A DNA stretch of 35,363 bases from JBAZCO01 sp041654915 (lineage in GTDB: Bacteria; Bacillota; Clostridia; Christensenellales; DTU072), in contig JBAZCO010000005.1 of assembly GCA_041654915.1 (NCBI GenBank), positions 1 to 35,363 of the forward strand, read 5' to 3'. The notes beneath the pieces are model-generated. The model worked only from the letters and a program-made list of their open reading frames with translations. It searched no databases and had not been told where the DNA came from. How positions within the stretch are numbered: the stretch's first letter is position 1; each line of letters opens with the position of its first letter. The position numbers and the translations under genes were made by a program. Of this stretch, positions 23,329-31,879 are shown one piece after another.

Positions 23329-24236
23329 CCTCTTTTTATCTGCTCTAAAAATTCTATTGTCTTTTCCATACACACCTTGCTACCCTTTTTGAACGGGAAA
23401 AGATGCGTGCAATGCCCGTCACCTTTCATATTTGCAACATAGCCGTCTGCCTTAACACCCTTTTCCCTTAGCTTATCTAAAAAGGCGTCAATTTGCCCGC
23501 CGCAAAAAGAATCTTTTTCGGCGGCGACAGCAAAAGTTTGAGGGAAGTTGGACTCCACAAGGTTGACAAGATTTATTGCATCTCTGTATTCTATCTTATT
23601 TGGGTACTCATAATCCTTATGATTAGTACCGAAAACGCAGTTAGAGACATCTCTTGCAACATTGAGTGCGACCTTTTTCCCAAAGCATTGCATAAGGTTA
23701 AAGGGTGCGCAAAAAGTGAGCAGCGCTCGTATCTTCTCTCCCGTATAGGCGGGGAGCGACAAGCGCTCTCTCAAGCTTTCGTTGTGTATTGCGGCAACAG
23801 CATGGGCTGCATAATATCCGCCGGCAGAGTCACCCGTGACCACAATTCGGCTTAAGTCTAACGGGTAGCGCTCGCCCAAAGTGTTTATAAAATTTAGGGC
23901 GGATATCACATCCTCTGTGGATGCGGGGAATATGTGTTTGGGGGCAAGGCGATAGTTAATGTTTGCCACAAACCAACCGTGGGATGCAAAATAGCGTGCT
24001 ATACCGCTGCGGTATTTTTTATCCCCCCTTACAAAGCCGCCGCCGTGAACATTGACGAGCACGGGCAATGCACCCTCGTTATCCTTAGGGTAATAGACAT
24101 CCATGGCGGTATCGTTTGCAAACCTTGGGTCAAAGGAGAGATTTTTATCACATTTAACCCCATTATAACGCTTATAGTTCCTTAGCGGATGATTTATGTA
24201 GTCGCTTATTCTAAAAAAAAGTACAGATGGATGCAT
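23325..24236 (-). CDS. Alpha/beta hydrolase, HSL-type carboxylesterase
   Basis: This 303-residue hydrolase has oxyanion motif HGGG (64-67), nucleophile elbow GDSAGG (135-140, Ser137), a probable acidic residue in AEKDSFC (about 243) and the catalytic His in GHCTHLF (about 276). The motifs place it in the hormone-sensitive-lipase-like esterases, which act on short-chain esters. AGAGGG precedes the ATG, and a good promoter lies upstream. It is co-transcribed with rlmD through a 4-bp overlap, though no functional link is obvious. No signal peptide is seen, so it is probably cytosolic. Confidence 0.9.
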   Translation of the reverse strand: MHPSVLFFRISDYINHPLRNYKRYNGVKCDKNLSFDPRFANDTAMDVYYPKDNEGALPVLVNVHGGGFVRGDKKYRSGIARYFASHGWFVANINYRLAPKHIFPASTEDVISALNFINTLGERYPLDLSRIVVTGDSAGGYYAAHAVAAIHNESLRERLSLPAYTGEKIRALLTFCAPFNLMQCFGKKVALNVARDVSNCVFGTNHKDYEYPNKIEYRDAINLVNLVESNFPQTFAVAAEKDSFCGGQIDAFLDKLREKGVKADGYVANMKGDGHCTHLFPFKKGSKVCMEKTIEFLEQIKRG

Positions 24237-24284
24237 TTTTTACCCTCTAAAAATTATTTTTCTTGGATATTATATTGTTTATAT

Positions 24285-24313
24285 ATTGTACTACCCATTA
24301 GCGGATATGTCAA
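24285..24313 (-). promoter_or_regulatory. Promoter of the esterase-rlmD operon
   Basis: Minus strand TTGACA (24313-24308), 17-nt spacer, TACAAT (24290-24285), about 50 nt before the esterase ATG. Confidence 0.8.
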
Positions 24314-24379
24314 TATCTGCAGCTTTGATTTGAGGTTAAATTTGTGCTAAGAGCGCTTTTGATGTGTGCTTTTGGGCAG

Positions 24380-26782
24380 TTAAATTTTCATTTTATCCAA
24401 ACTTTTATCTACAAGTTTCCATTTTCCCAATCGTTTTGCAATGAGGAACACACCAAAGAACAACGGCACGGCAAGCACTGCGACGGGCAGCATAAGTTTT
24501 AGCATATTGGGGGTGATTTCGGTAGACAGCCCAAAGAACTCGGGCAGGCTAAAGAATGAGAAGTCCGCAAAAAATGCGGCTACAAGCATTCCCACCATAG
24601 AGATAAACAGGATTGTGCGGAGCAAATTGAAAGGATAGCTAATTTTTGCAAGATAGGCAAACCCTACTGCCGCTGTAACGACTAGAGCGGTAGTGGAAGT
24701 TTGCTCTTTGGTTAGTGATAATAGCGGGGCAATGACCACAACAATCATAACCGAAATTACCACGGTTATTGCGCTTGGAAGCGCATTGGTTACAACTTTG
24801 CTAAAGAATCTGCCCGTAACCCGCTCTTTGTTTGCCTCTAGTGCAAGCACCATTGACGGTATACCTATGGTTACCACTCCCACAAGTGTTAGGTGTCTTG
24901 GCTCAAAGGGAAGTGGCAAATCTACAAAGAGAAAGATAACCGCAAACATAAAGCTATACAATGTCTTAACAAGGTATAGCGATGATGAGCGCTCTAAGTT
25001 GTTGATACTGCGCCGCCCTTCGGCAACTATTTTGGGCATTGAGGCAAAGTTGTTGTCTTGCAGCACAAGCTGTGCCACATTTTTTGCCGCATCGCTCCCC
25101 GCCGCCATTGCAATGGAGCAGTCCGACTCTTTAAGCGCTAAAACATCGTTTACCCCGTCACCTGTCATTGCAACGGTATGCCCTTTTGCCTTGAGCGCCT
25201 TTACAAGCGCAAGCTTTTGGTCGGGAGTAACCCGCCCGAATACCGTATACTTTGATGCCGCCTCCGCCAACTCCTCATCGGGTATGGTTGTTGCATCTAT
25301 ATAGTTATCGGCATCCTTGACGCCCGCTTTTTGTGCAATGCTCCTAACCGTAAGCGGATTGTCGCCAGATATAACTTTAATATTTACACCCTGCTCGGCA
25401 AAAAATCGTAGCGTTGCGGGGGCTTCTTTTCTAATTTTATCGGTGATGAGAATATAGCCTAAAAACTTGAGTTTTAAGGGGAGTGTGTTGTTTTGGATAG
25501 GAGTTTCGGACGACACCAATATTAGCACACGATTGCCACGCTCGGAGAAGTTTTTTAATGCCTTTTTCATCTTGACAGTCATTTTTTTAACGATAAACTC
25601 CGCCGCACCCATTGCATAACTGTTGTTTTCAAACACCGCACCGCTCCACTTTCTCTGTGAGGAGAATGGAATGATATCCTCGGTGGTTTCAGATGGGTAA
25701 ATATTTTCTATATAATTTCGTATCGCCTCCGCCGTGGGGTTTTCGTCTTTTAAGGAAGCTAACAGATTGGCAAGAATTTCTTGCATTTCCTCCTCGGATA
25801 TCCCGTGCGGAATAAGTTCTGCCACCTCCATACTGCCCTCGGTGATTGTGCCTGTTTTGTCTAGGCATAGCATATCCACCCGTGCAAGGGTTTCCACGCA
25901 ATATAAATCCTGCGCAAGTGCCTTGTGTTTGGCAGTGCGTATTACGCTAAGGCTAAATACCCCTGTTGTAAGCAGCATTAGCCCGCTAGGTATCATACTG
26001 ATAAGGTTTGCCGCAACGGTTAGCACAACCTCGTTTATGTCGACACCATGCCCAAAATACTTCATTGCAAACAGTCCGCCGCCAAGGGGCAGTATGATAA
26101 TTGCCATAATCTTTATAAAGCGGGTGACGGAGCGCAAAATTACCGAGTTGGGCGCTTTTATATATTTTGCGCCGGCGGATATTTTAGTCGCATAGTTTTC
26201 TTTGCCCACTCGTATCACCTGTGAAACGGCACTGCCCGATATCACATAACTGCCCGACAGCACTTCGTCGCCGGGGTTTTTTATTATCGCATCGGGTTCG
26301 CCTGTGAGGAGCGACTCGTTTACCTCTATACTGCCCTTGATAACCTTGGAGTCGGCAGAGATTTGGTTGCCCGCAGACAGCAAAATAATATCGTCCATTA
26401 CAATATTTTTAATGGCAATATCCTGTTCCTCTCCATCTCGCCTAACCTTGGCACGAGGAGCGGAAAGCAACGACAGTTTATCTATTGTGCGCTTTGCGCT
26501 AAGTTCTTGTATTATGCCTATAAGAAGGTTAAATACTACGACCGAAAGAAAGCCAAAGTTGGATAGCCCCTCTATACCGGGCTTAACAAAAAAGGCAAGC
26601 AAAACTGCCAGCCCTGCAAATAATAGGTTGAAAAATGTGAGGGTGTTAGTGCGGAGAATTTCCAAAACGCTCTTTGTTTTGATGTTTTGGTCGCCGTTTA
26701 TTAGCCCGTCTGCCGCTCTTTTTTTCACCTCGCCCGCAGTAAGACCATTTATATCTATTACCGGGGCAGTCTTTTCACTCAT
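24380..26782 (-). CDS. P-type cation-transporting ATPase (CtpE-like)
   Basis: An 800-residue P-type ATPase. Actuator motif LLTGE (158-162), phosphorylation motif DKTGTITEG with Asp308, and hinge motif TGDGVND are intact. Helix 4 carries MIPSGLMLLT (263-272). In CtpE and Ca2+ ATPases this reads PEGL, so the usual Glu ligand is Ser. There is no N-terminal heavy-metal domain and no CPC motif, which argues against copper or zinc export. CtpE-type pumps are tied to Ca2+ in mycobacteria; the ion here is not determined. GGAG precedes the ATG. It is the third gene of an operon with oadB and oadG, 33 bp after oadG. Confidence 0.9.
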   Translation of the reverse strand: MSEKTAPVIDINGLTAGEVKKRAADGLINGDQNIKTKSVLEILRTNTLTFFNLLFAGLAVLLAFFVKPGIEGLSNFGFLSVVVFNLLIGIIQELSAKRTIDKLSLLSAPRAKVRRDGEEQDIAIKNIVMDDIILLSAGNQISADSKVIKGSIEVNESLLTGEPDAIIKNPGDEVLSGSYVISGSAVSQVIRVGKENYATKISAGAKYIKAPNSVILRSVTRFIKIMAIIILPLGGGLFAMKYFGHGVDINEVVLTVAANLISMIPSGLMLLTTGVFSLSVIRTAKHKALAQDLYCVETLARVDMLCLDKTGTITEGSMEVAELIPHGISEEEMQEILANLLASLKDENPTAEAIRNYIENIYPSETTEDIIPFSSQRKWSGAVFENNSYAMGAAEFIVKKMTVKMKKALKNFSERGNRVLILVSSETPIQNNTLPLKLKFLGYILITDKIRKEAPATLRFFAEQGVNIKVISGDNPLTVRSIAQKAGVKDADNYIDATTIPDEELAEAASKYTVFGRVTPDQKLALVKALKAKGHTVAMTGDGVNDVLALKESDCSIAMAAGSDAAKNVAQLVLQDNNFASMPKIVAEGRRSINNLERSSSLYLVKTLYSFMFAVIFLFVDLPLPFEPRHLTLVGVVTIGIPSMVLALEANKERVTGRFFSKVVTNALPSAITVVISVMIVVVIAPLLSLTKEQTSTTALVVTAAVGFAYLAKISYPFNLLRTILFISMVGMLVAAFFADFSFFSLPEFFGLSTEITPNMLKLMLPVAVLAVPLFFGVFLIAKRLGKWKLVDKSLDKMKI

Positions 26783-26815
26783 AAAGTTTCTCCAATATGT
26801 TATATGGATATTATA

Positions 26816-27034
26816 CTATACTTTATCCTTCTTTTTGAATACTGTTTTAATCTTATCACCCGCCTTTACAAAAGGCGCTTTAACTTTTTCGGCGGGAATC
26901 ACAGTGACCTTGTTGAGGATGAGAATAACCGCATAGATTATCGCCATAACAAGGAAAATGGCAAGCATCCCTTTCCAAGTGATTTCGAGTGCATATTTTA
27001 GGTTTTGAGTATCGATTGCAAGAATAGCGTTCAT
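26816..27034 (-). CDS. OadG-like small subunit of a Na+-pumping decarboxylase
   Basis: A 72-residue protein with one transmembrane helix (about 23-43: MLAIFLVMAIIYAVILIL) followed by a short linker and a very basic tail (KIKTVFKKKDK). Size, topology and position after oadB match OadG/gamma-type subunits, which anchor the alpha subunit to the beta subunit. The second ATG (27034) is chosen because AAGGAG is only 2 nt from the first (27040) but 8 nt from this one. OadG proteins vary greatly, so the call rests mainly on context. Confidence 0.75.
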   Translation of the reverse strand: MNAILAIDTQNLKYALEITWKGMLAIFLVMAIIYAVILILNKVTVIPAEKVKAPFVKAGDKIKTVFKKKDKV

Positions 27035-27060
27035 TATCATATCTCCTTAAATTTTAAAAT

Positions 27061-28218
27061 TTAGCCCACGCCAAGCATTGCAGGGACGATTGAGAGTATC
27101 ACGCCGCCTGCGACAACCGATGCGATTTGCCCCGATACATTGGCGCTTACTGCGTGCATAAGCAAATGGTTGGACGGGTCTGCCTCTAACCCAAGTTTTT
27201 GTATCACCCTTGCCGACATTGGGAATGCGGAAATCCCCGCCGCCCCCACCATGGGGTTAAACTTCTTGCCCTTCGGTAGGAACAGGTTGAGAAATTTTGC
27301 AAACATCACACCGCCTATGGAGTCAATAACAAAGGCAAATAACCCTAAGCCCATAATTAGCATAGTTTCCCAACTTACAAAGTTTTCTGCTTTCATACTA
27401 GCGGCTATTGTGATACCAAGCAGTAAGGTAATGAGGTTGGCAAGCGTTTTTTGTGCGGTTTCGGATAGATTTTCTAACACTCCGCACTCTCTTATAAGGT
27501 TGCCAAACATTAGCATACCAACAAGTGCAACAGATGCGGGAGCGATAAGCCCAGCAATAACGGTAACAACTATGGGGAATATGATTTTGGTGAGGCGGGT
27601 GACCTGTTGGGGGTTGTAGTCCATACGAATCATACGCTCTTTTTTGGTAGTGACTAACTTGATTGCCATAGGTTGGATAATGGGTACAAGCGCCATATAT
27701 GAGTAAGCAGCAACGGCAATTGCGCCCATATATTCGCTCCTTAACACATTGGCAACAAGAATAGAGGTAGGACCGTCCGCCGCTCCAATAATGCCAATAG
27801 ATGCGGCATCGCCAATTCCAAAGCCGAATATGACCGCAAAAATAATTGTGATAAAGATACCTATTTGCGCTGCTGCGCCAAAGAATAATAGTTTTGGGTT
27901 GGAGAGTAGCGGACCAAAATCTATCATTGCCCCTATGCCAATAAAGAGCAAGAGGGGAAATGCCTCAGATGCGCCTATTCCTATATCAAACAGCCAATCG
28001 ATTATACCGACAACCTCGCCTATAACGGGCAATGTCTGGGTTGCCGCTCCCGAAAGAGGTAGATTTATGAGAATCGCCCCAAAACCCATGGGTAAAAGTA
28101 AGGCGGGTTCTAGCTTTTTTGCAATTGCTAGGTAAATGAGCAGAGCGCCAATCACCCACATAACAATCATTTGCCATTGAAAATTACCGTCTTTAAAGCT
28201 TTCTAATAAAAAATCCAT
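27061..28218 (-). CDS. oadB: Na+-translocating decarboxylase beta subunit (OadB/GcdB/MmdB family)
   Basis: This 385-residue integral membrane protein has about ten helices. It carries the family's conserved blocks IDFGPLLSNPK, GAAAQIGIF and GIIGAADGPTSI, the last containing the Asp important for Na+ transport, and FPMSAR near the C-terminus. It pumps Na+ outward, driven by decarboxylation on the alpha/biotin subunits (oxaloacetate, methylmalonyl-CoA or glutaconyl-CoA). No carboxyltransferase or biotin-carrier gene is in the window, so the substrate is open and the symbol only marks the family. AAGGAG is 12 nt before the ATG. First gene of the oadB-oadG-ATPase operon. Confidence 0.93.
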   Translation of the reverse strand: MDFLLESFKDGNFQWQMIVMWVIGALLIYLAIAKKLEPALLLPMGFGAILINLPLSGAATQTLPVIGEVVGIIDWLFDIGIGASEAFPLLLFIGIGAMIDFGPLLSNPKLLFFGAAAQIGIFITIIFAVIFGFGIGDAASIGIIGAADGPTSILVANVLRSEYMGAIAVAAYSYMALVPIIQPMAIKLVTTKKERMIRMDYNPQQVTRLTKIIFPIVVTVIAGLIAPASVALVGMLMFGNLIRECGVLENLSETAQKTLANLITLLLGITIAASMKAENFVSWETMLIMGLGLFAFVIDSIGGVMFAKFLNLFLPKGKKFNPMVGAAGISAFPMSARVIQKLGLEADPSNHLLMHAVSANVSGQIASVVAGGVILSIVPAMLGVG

Positions 28219-28256
28219 AACTGCAAGCTACTCCTTAATGCGCCATATTCCGCTAT

Positions 28257-28262
28257 ATTATA
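28257..28262 (-). promoter_or_regulatory. Possible -10 of the oadB operon promoter
   Basis: Minus strand TATAAT (28262-28257), about 40 nt before the oadB ATG. The -35 region (TTTCTT at 17 nt) is weak. Confidence 0.4.
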
Positions 28263-28406
28263 GTATAGTTAAAAACTTAAAGAAAAGCAACCCCTTTTAG
28301 CGGGAAAAAATCAATCTTTTTAAATATTGAATTGCTTTCTAAATTAAGCGCCTCTGTTGCACCTGCTTTGGGAATTTACTAATTTGCTCATTTTTCATTT
28401 TGGGTA

Positions 28407-28480
28407 TGGACAATACCTTAAAGTATTGTTACAATTTAGATATATGTTAATATGGAGGAGTGTTGCCGCCCCTCTTTTTT
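28407..28480 (+). promoter_or_regulatory. Promoter-like cassette C1 (possible ~45-nt RNA unit)
   Basis: TGGACA (28407-28412), 17 nt, TACAAT (28430-28435) with extended TGT, 15 nt, TATGGAG (28451-28457), 17 nt ending in CCTC, six T (28475-28480). GAGG/CCTC plus a wobble pair gives a short stem before the T-run. Spacings are identical to cassettes A1-A3. Confidence 0.5.
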
Positions 28481-28702
28481 GAATAGTATTTTCCCTAATG
28501 GAAAAATGATATTACTTCGTAATGATATTACACTATGTAATACCCTTCGCCTTCAAGGGGAATGCTATTGCACTAAGGTGCAGTTATAGGATAAAAATGT
28601 ATATTAAATTCCCTTTAAAAGATTGAATTGATTCCTAAATTAAGTGCCTCTATTGCTCTTGCTTTGGGAATTTACTAATTTGCTCATTTTTCATTTTGGG
28701 TA

Positions 28703-28776
28703 TGGACAATACCTTAAAGTATTGTTACAATTTAGATATATGTTAATATGGAGGAGTGTTGCCGCCCCTCTTTTTT
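28703..28776 (+). promoter_or_regulatory. Promoter-like cassette C2
   Basis: TGGACA (28703-28708), 17 nt, TACAAT (28726-28731), 15 nt, TATGGAG, 17 nt, six T (28771-28776). Same sequence as C1 across the cassette. Confidence 0.5.
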
Positions 28777-28982
28777 GAATAGTATTTTCCCTAGCGGAAA
28801 AGTGATATTACACTATATAATGATATTCGCCTTGAAGGGGAATGGTATTGCACTAAGGTGCAATTATAGGATAAAAATGTATATTAAATTCCCTTTAAAA
28901 GATTGAATTGATTCCTAAATTAAGCGCCTCTGTTGCACCTGTTTGGGGAATTTACTAATTTGATCATTTTTCATTTTGGGTA

Positions 28983-29056
28983 TGGACAATACCTTAAAGT
29001 ATTGTTACAATTTAGATATATGCTAATATGGAGGAGTGTTGTCGCCCCTCTTTTTT
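28983..29056 (+). promoter_or_regulatory. Promoter-like cassette C3
   Basis: TGGACA (28983-28988), 17 nt, TACAAT (29006-29011), 15 nt, TATGGAG, 17 nt, six T (29051-29056). Differs from C1/C2 only at a T-to-C change in the 15-nt leader and a C-to-T change (GTTGTCGCC) near the T-run. Confidence 0.5.
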
Positions 29057-29180
29057 GAATAGTATTTTCCCTAGCGGAAAAGTGATATTACACTATATAA
29101 TGATATTCGCCTTGAAGGGGAATGGTATTGCACTAAGGTGCAATTATAGGATAAAATAATTAAGATGCGATTATTATACA

Positions 29181-29704
29181 TATTAAATATTCTTATAGTT
29201 TGACGCAAGGCGGCAAATATCACTGTCCATTAGGTAAATATCATTGGGGATAAGTGAATATCTCTGCAACTAAACAATATCACCGACCGATAAGTCTAGC
29301 GGTTATCTATATATATTAAATATCCTTTAGAGTTTTACGCAAGGCGGCAAATATAATTGACCGTTAGGTCAATATCATTGGTGGTAAGTGAATATCTCTG
29401 CAACTAAACAATATCACCGACCGATAAGTCTAGCGGTTATCTATATATATTAAATATCCTTTAGAGTTTGACGCAAGGCGGCAAATATCACTGCCCATTA
29501 GGTAAATATCATTGGGGATAAGTGAATATCACTGCGGCTAAACAATAGCACTGACCGATTGGTCAGTGCTTACTATATATATTAAATATCCTTAAAAGTT
29601 TGATGCAATGCGGCAAATATTACCGACCATTAGGTTAATATCATTGAGCGTTAGTCAATATCATTGGCAGTCAAGCAATATCACACAGATAAGTCAATAT
29701 TACC
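29181..29704. repeat. Four ~133-bp tandem units built of ~20-bp GATATT-linked modules (family D)
   Basis: TATTAAATAT marks the unit starts at 29181, 29314, 29448 and 29580 (spacing 133, 134, 132). On the minus strand each unit is a chain of GATATT followed by 14-20 variable nt, many forming small hairpins such as ATTGA-CTAACGC-TCAAT. In the fourth unit the modules are more diverged, and the last one reaches into the stop codon of the aminotransferase gene. The GATAT linker is shared with family C. Confidence 0.88.
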
Positions 29705-30956
29705 TATATACCTGCGGGTTGTTTTTTACCATAACACCCATTGCCTCGTCGCATATCTCTAGAGTTTGGTCTACAAGCTCGGGAGTTAACGATAGATTTA
29801 CAAAGTGGTTGTGGTGGTTGGTAAGAAATACTCCCCGTTTGACGCACTCGGCTATCCACTCTTGGTGAAGGAGGAGGGATTTATCGTCCTTAATCATAAG
29901 ATAGAATAGTGCAGGCTCGCCCGATATTGTAAGATTTACCCCTCGCTCTTTTGCTATTTTTGCAAAGCCATCTGTTAGGCGTGTAGCTATCTTGTGGAAG
30001 TAGGCGCAAGCATCGTTTGCTATAAGTTTATTTATATTTGCTATGCCGGCGGCAAAGGGGACAGCACTCATCCAATAACTTCCCGTGTACATGATTCCGC
30101 CAACAGCGGACTTTAAAAACTCCTTGCCGCAAAGAGCGGAAACATTGTAGCCGTTGGCAAGCGCTTTGCAAAAACAAATCAAGTCTGCCTCTATCCCGTA
30201 ATGAATGTCTGAGCCAGCAATGTTTAGCCTAAAGCCCGCACGGATATCGTCTATAATGAGAATAATGCCGTTTTCGGTGCAGAGGCGGCGCACTTCTTGC
30301 CAATAGCCCTCGGCGGGCAGTACATTATCTAAAAAGTTGCCGTGCATATAGGGGGTGGAAATAAAGCAAGCTATTTCTCCTTTATGCTCCTCTATTGCTT
30401 GTTTTAGTTGCCCAATATCGTTAAAATCAATATAGATAGAGTTTTGACAATCCTCGGGAATTGTGCCGGGGGAGTCGGGTTTTTGCGTCCACGGCGCTAC
30501 ACCATGATAGTAGCCGTTGGTGAAGATTATCTTCTTTTTACCCGTGTAGTAGCGTGACGCCATAATTGAAAGTGTGGTGACATCGCCGCCGTTCTTTGCA
30601 AAAAATGCCCAATCCTTTTTTACTGTATGGGTGAGAAGTTCTGCAAACTCCACCATTATTGAGCCTGGTATACTTACGCAGTTACCCTTTTTCATTTGTG
30701 CCTCGGCAGCGGCATCTACATCGGGGTCGCAATATCCCAATACATTAGGTCCGTAACCGCACATATAGTCTATAAACCTGTTGCCGTCGGCATCCCATAT
30801 TAGAGAGCCTTCCGCACGCTCGGCAAAAAACGGAAATGCAGACGGCGGTATCATACAGCCCTCGGCAGGTCCTAGGTGTCCGTATACCCCGTTGGGTATA
30901 AACTTGCCCGCCCTTGCCATTAGTTCTCTGTTTTTGGTGTAGGAATATGTTTTCAT
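29700..30956 (-). CDS. Class III PLP-dependent aminotransferase (GSA-aminotransferase-like)
   Basis: This 418-residue enzyme has the fold-type I, class III pattern: FIDYMCGYGPNVLGY near the N-terminus, AKNGGDVTTLS (120-130) for phosphate binding, IIDDIRAGFR with Asp236/237 contacting the PLP ring, and Lys264 in FCKALANGYN as the Schiff-base lysine. It resembles glutamate-1-semialdehyde aminomutase and amino-sugar transaminases, but no heme genes are nearby, so substrate is unknown. AAGGGGG precedes the ATG. It follows the SCP2-domain gene by 16 bp. Its stop codon lies inside the neighbouring repeat array. Confidence 0.88.
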   Translation of the reverse strand: MKTYSYTKNRELMARAGKFIPNGVYGHLGPAEGCMIPPSAFPFFAERAEGSLIWDADGNRFIDYMCGYGPNVLGYCDPDVDAAAEAQMKKGNCVSIPGSIMVEFAELLTHTVKKDWAFFAKNGGDVTTLSIMASRYYTGKKKIIFTNGYYHGVAPWTQKPDSPGTIPEDCQNSIYIDFNDIGQLKQAIEEHKGEIACFISTPYMHGNFLDNVLPAEGYWQEVRRLCTENGIILIIDDIRAGFRLNIAGSDIHYGIEADLICFCKALANGYNVSALCGKEFLKSAVGGIMYTGSYWMSAVPFAAGIANINKLIANDACAYFHKIATRLTDGFAKIAKERGVNLTISGEPALFYLMIKDDKSLLLHQEWIAECVKRGVFLTNHHNHFVNLSLTPELVDQTLEICDEAMGVMVKNNPQVYR

Positions 30957-30972
30957 TGTTTACCCCCTTTTT

Positions 30973-31737
30973 TTAAGACAAATATTTGGGTACTATGTTG
31001 AGTACTTTGTTGAGGTTGTCAAGCATTGGTATATAACCTTTCATTAAAAGTTCGCCTTTGCTTAAACAAGTCATTGCATCTATACGCCCATTAATTAGGT
31101 CGCCCGCTACTTCTACGGTGCTAAATATCATAAATGCCCTTGGGTTTTCCGACTTTTTGAATACGACAGAAAGCTTGCCGTCCTTTTTTATTAGGGTAGC
31201 ATATGCTTTATCGGTTATTTCTAGGCTCACTTCCCCCTCGGGAATGCGTGCGCCTGCAATCTTGCCAATCTCGTCATAAGTGCCAACTTGTCCTAGAGCG
31301 GCGCACATGGCATAAAAGGCAAGTATAGTGGAAAGTTCTGTTTCCTCTGTGCCGTCTAAGCGCTTGCCCGTCCTCATTATAGCGCCCATTTCGTTTGTCA
31401 GCACGCTAAACGGACTGCTTGGGTTTCCCATAAACTTTAAGGTTTTGCCTAACCCTTTTATGGGAAGGGGCATAGCTTTGCCGTCCACCACATCGTTAAA
31501 CTGTGAGGGGGATGCAATATAAAGGTGAATATCCGTCTTTCTTTTGTCATTGGGAATTACGGCAACCTTGCCGTCTGAGAAAATTAGCAACCCGTCAGGT
31601 CCATCCTTGACATTAAACCGTACGGTTATATTCTGCCTTGATGCGATTGCCTGCGCTTGGCTATCGAGTTCGACAAACTTTTCAAGAGCGCCTATGGCGG
31701 CATAAAAGTTTACGAATGCCTTTGTTTTTACTGGCAT
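30973..31737 (-). CDS. SCP2 sterol-binding-fold domain protein
   Basis: A 254-residue protein. The N-terminal part (about 20-110: ITVRFNVKDGPDGLLIFSDGK, IHLYIASPSQFNDVVDGK) and the C-terminal part (EVSLEITDKAYATLIKKDGK, AFMIFSTVEVAGDLINGRIDAMTCLSKGEL) both resemble SCP2-type lipid-binding segments. The start is the ATG at 31737 with AAGGAGG upstream, not the in-frame TTG at 31776. It is first in an operon with the aminotransferase, suggesting a role with a hydrophobic ligand or product, but this is inference. No signal peptide is seen. Confidence 0.78.
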   Translation of the reverse strand: MPVKTKAFVNFYAAIGALEKFVELDSQAQAIASRQNITVRFNVKDGPDGLLIFSDGKVAVIPNDKRKTDIHLYIASPSQFNDVVDGKAMPLPIKGLGKTLKFMGNPSSPFSVLTNEMGAIMRTGKRLDGTEETELSTILAFYAMCAALGQVGTYDEIGKIAGARIPEGEVSLEITDKAYATLIKKDGKLSVVFKKSENPRAFMIFSTVEVAGDLINGRIDAMTCLSKGELLMKGYIPMLDNLNKVLNIVPKYLS

Positions 31738-31779
31738 AGCAGTTCTCCTCCTTAATATGAAGTTGTATTTATCCAAAAT

Positions 31780-31790
31780 ATCCTAAGGAT
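31780..31790 (-). promoter_or_regulatory. Dyad in the SCP2/aminotransferase operon promoter region
   Basis: ATCCT-A-AGGAT is a perfect 11-bp dyad. On the minus strand it includes a poor -10 (TAGGAT), 16 nt after TTGGTT. Possible operator-promoter overlap; weak. Confidence 0.3.
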
Positions 31791-31826
31791 AATTTTGCGA
31801 AAACCAATGTATTTGGCGCTTAAAAG

Positions 31827-31870
31827 AACCGCCTTTGGCGACTCCTAGGAGGGTGTTTTCTCCTAGGAGT
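31827..31870 (-). terminator. Nested hairpins after the surface-protein gene
   Basis: ACTCCTAGGAG (31841-31851) and CTCCTAGGAGT (31860-31870) form an 11-bp perfect inverted repeat with an 8-nt loop, and each arm is itself palindromic (CTCCTAGGAG). Next on the minus strand is CGCC-AAA-GGCG (31840-31830) followed by GTTCTTTT. Together they probably end the surface-protein transcript. Confidence 0.6.
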
Positions 31871-31879
31871 ATAAGTTGT

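Larger units (their letters stand above)
28327..29155 (+). repeat. Three tandem ~285-bp non-coding units (family C)
   Basis: Units start at 28327, 28623 and 28903 (spacing 296 and 280); the third lacks its tail. Each has, in order: a 'TTCTAAATTAAG' or 'TTCCTAAATTAAG' head, a CAATAC/GTATTG hairpin, the promoter-like cassette, short hairpins linked by GATAT (for example ATTAC-TTC-GTAAT and ATTACA-CTA-TGTAAT in unit 1, ATTGCAC-TAAG-GTGCAAT in units 2 and 3), and a 'TATATTAAATTCCCTTTAAA' tail. Unit 1 has one more GATAT hairpin than units 2 and 3. No credible gene is present. Confidence 0.9.

Noticed and set aside
24693..26936. Long plus-strand open frames opposite the P-type ATPase gene
   Set aside because: Antisense shadows of a gene whose motifs are complete on the minus strand.
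28452..29158. Small open frame starting at the ATG inside TATGGAG of family C cassettes (45, 52 and 43 codons)
   Set aside because: The first codons agree because units 1-3 are near copies, but the reading frame diverges after an indel between unit 1 and units 2/3. In family A the third codon is a stop, and no ribosome binding site lies upstream of the ATG.
29181..29704. CRISPR-like array
   Set aside because: The ~20-bp modules are degenerate, there are no unique spacers of constant length, the 133-bp unit itself is repeated, and no cas gene is nearby.
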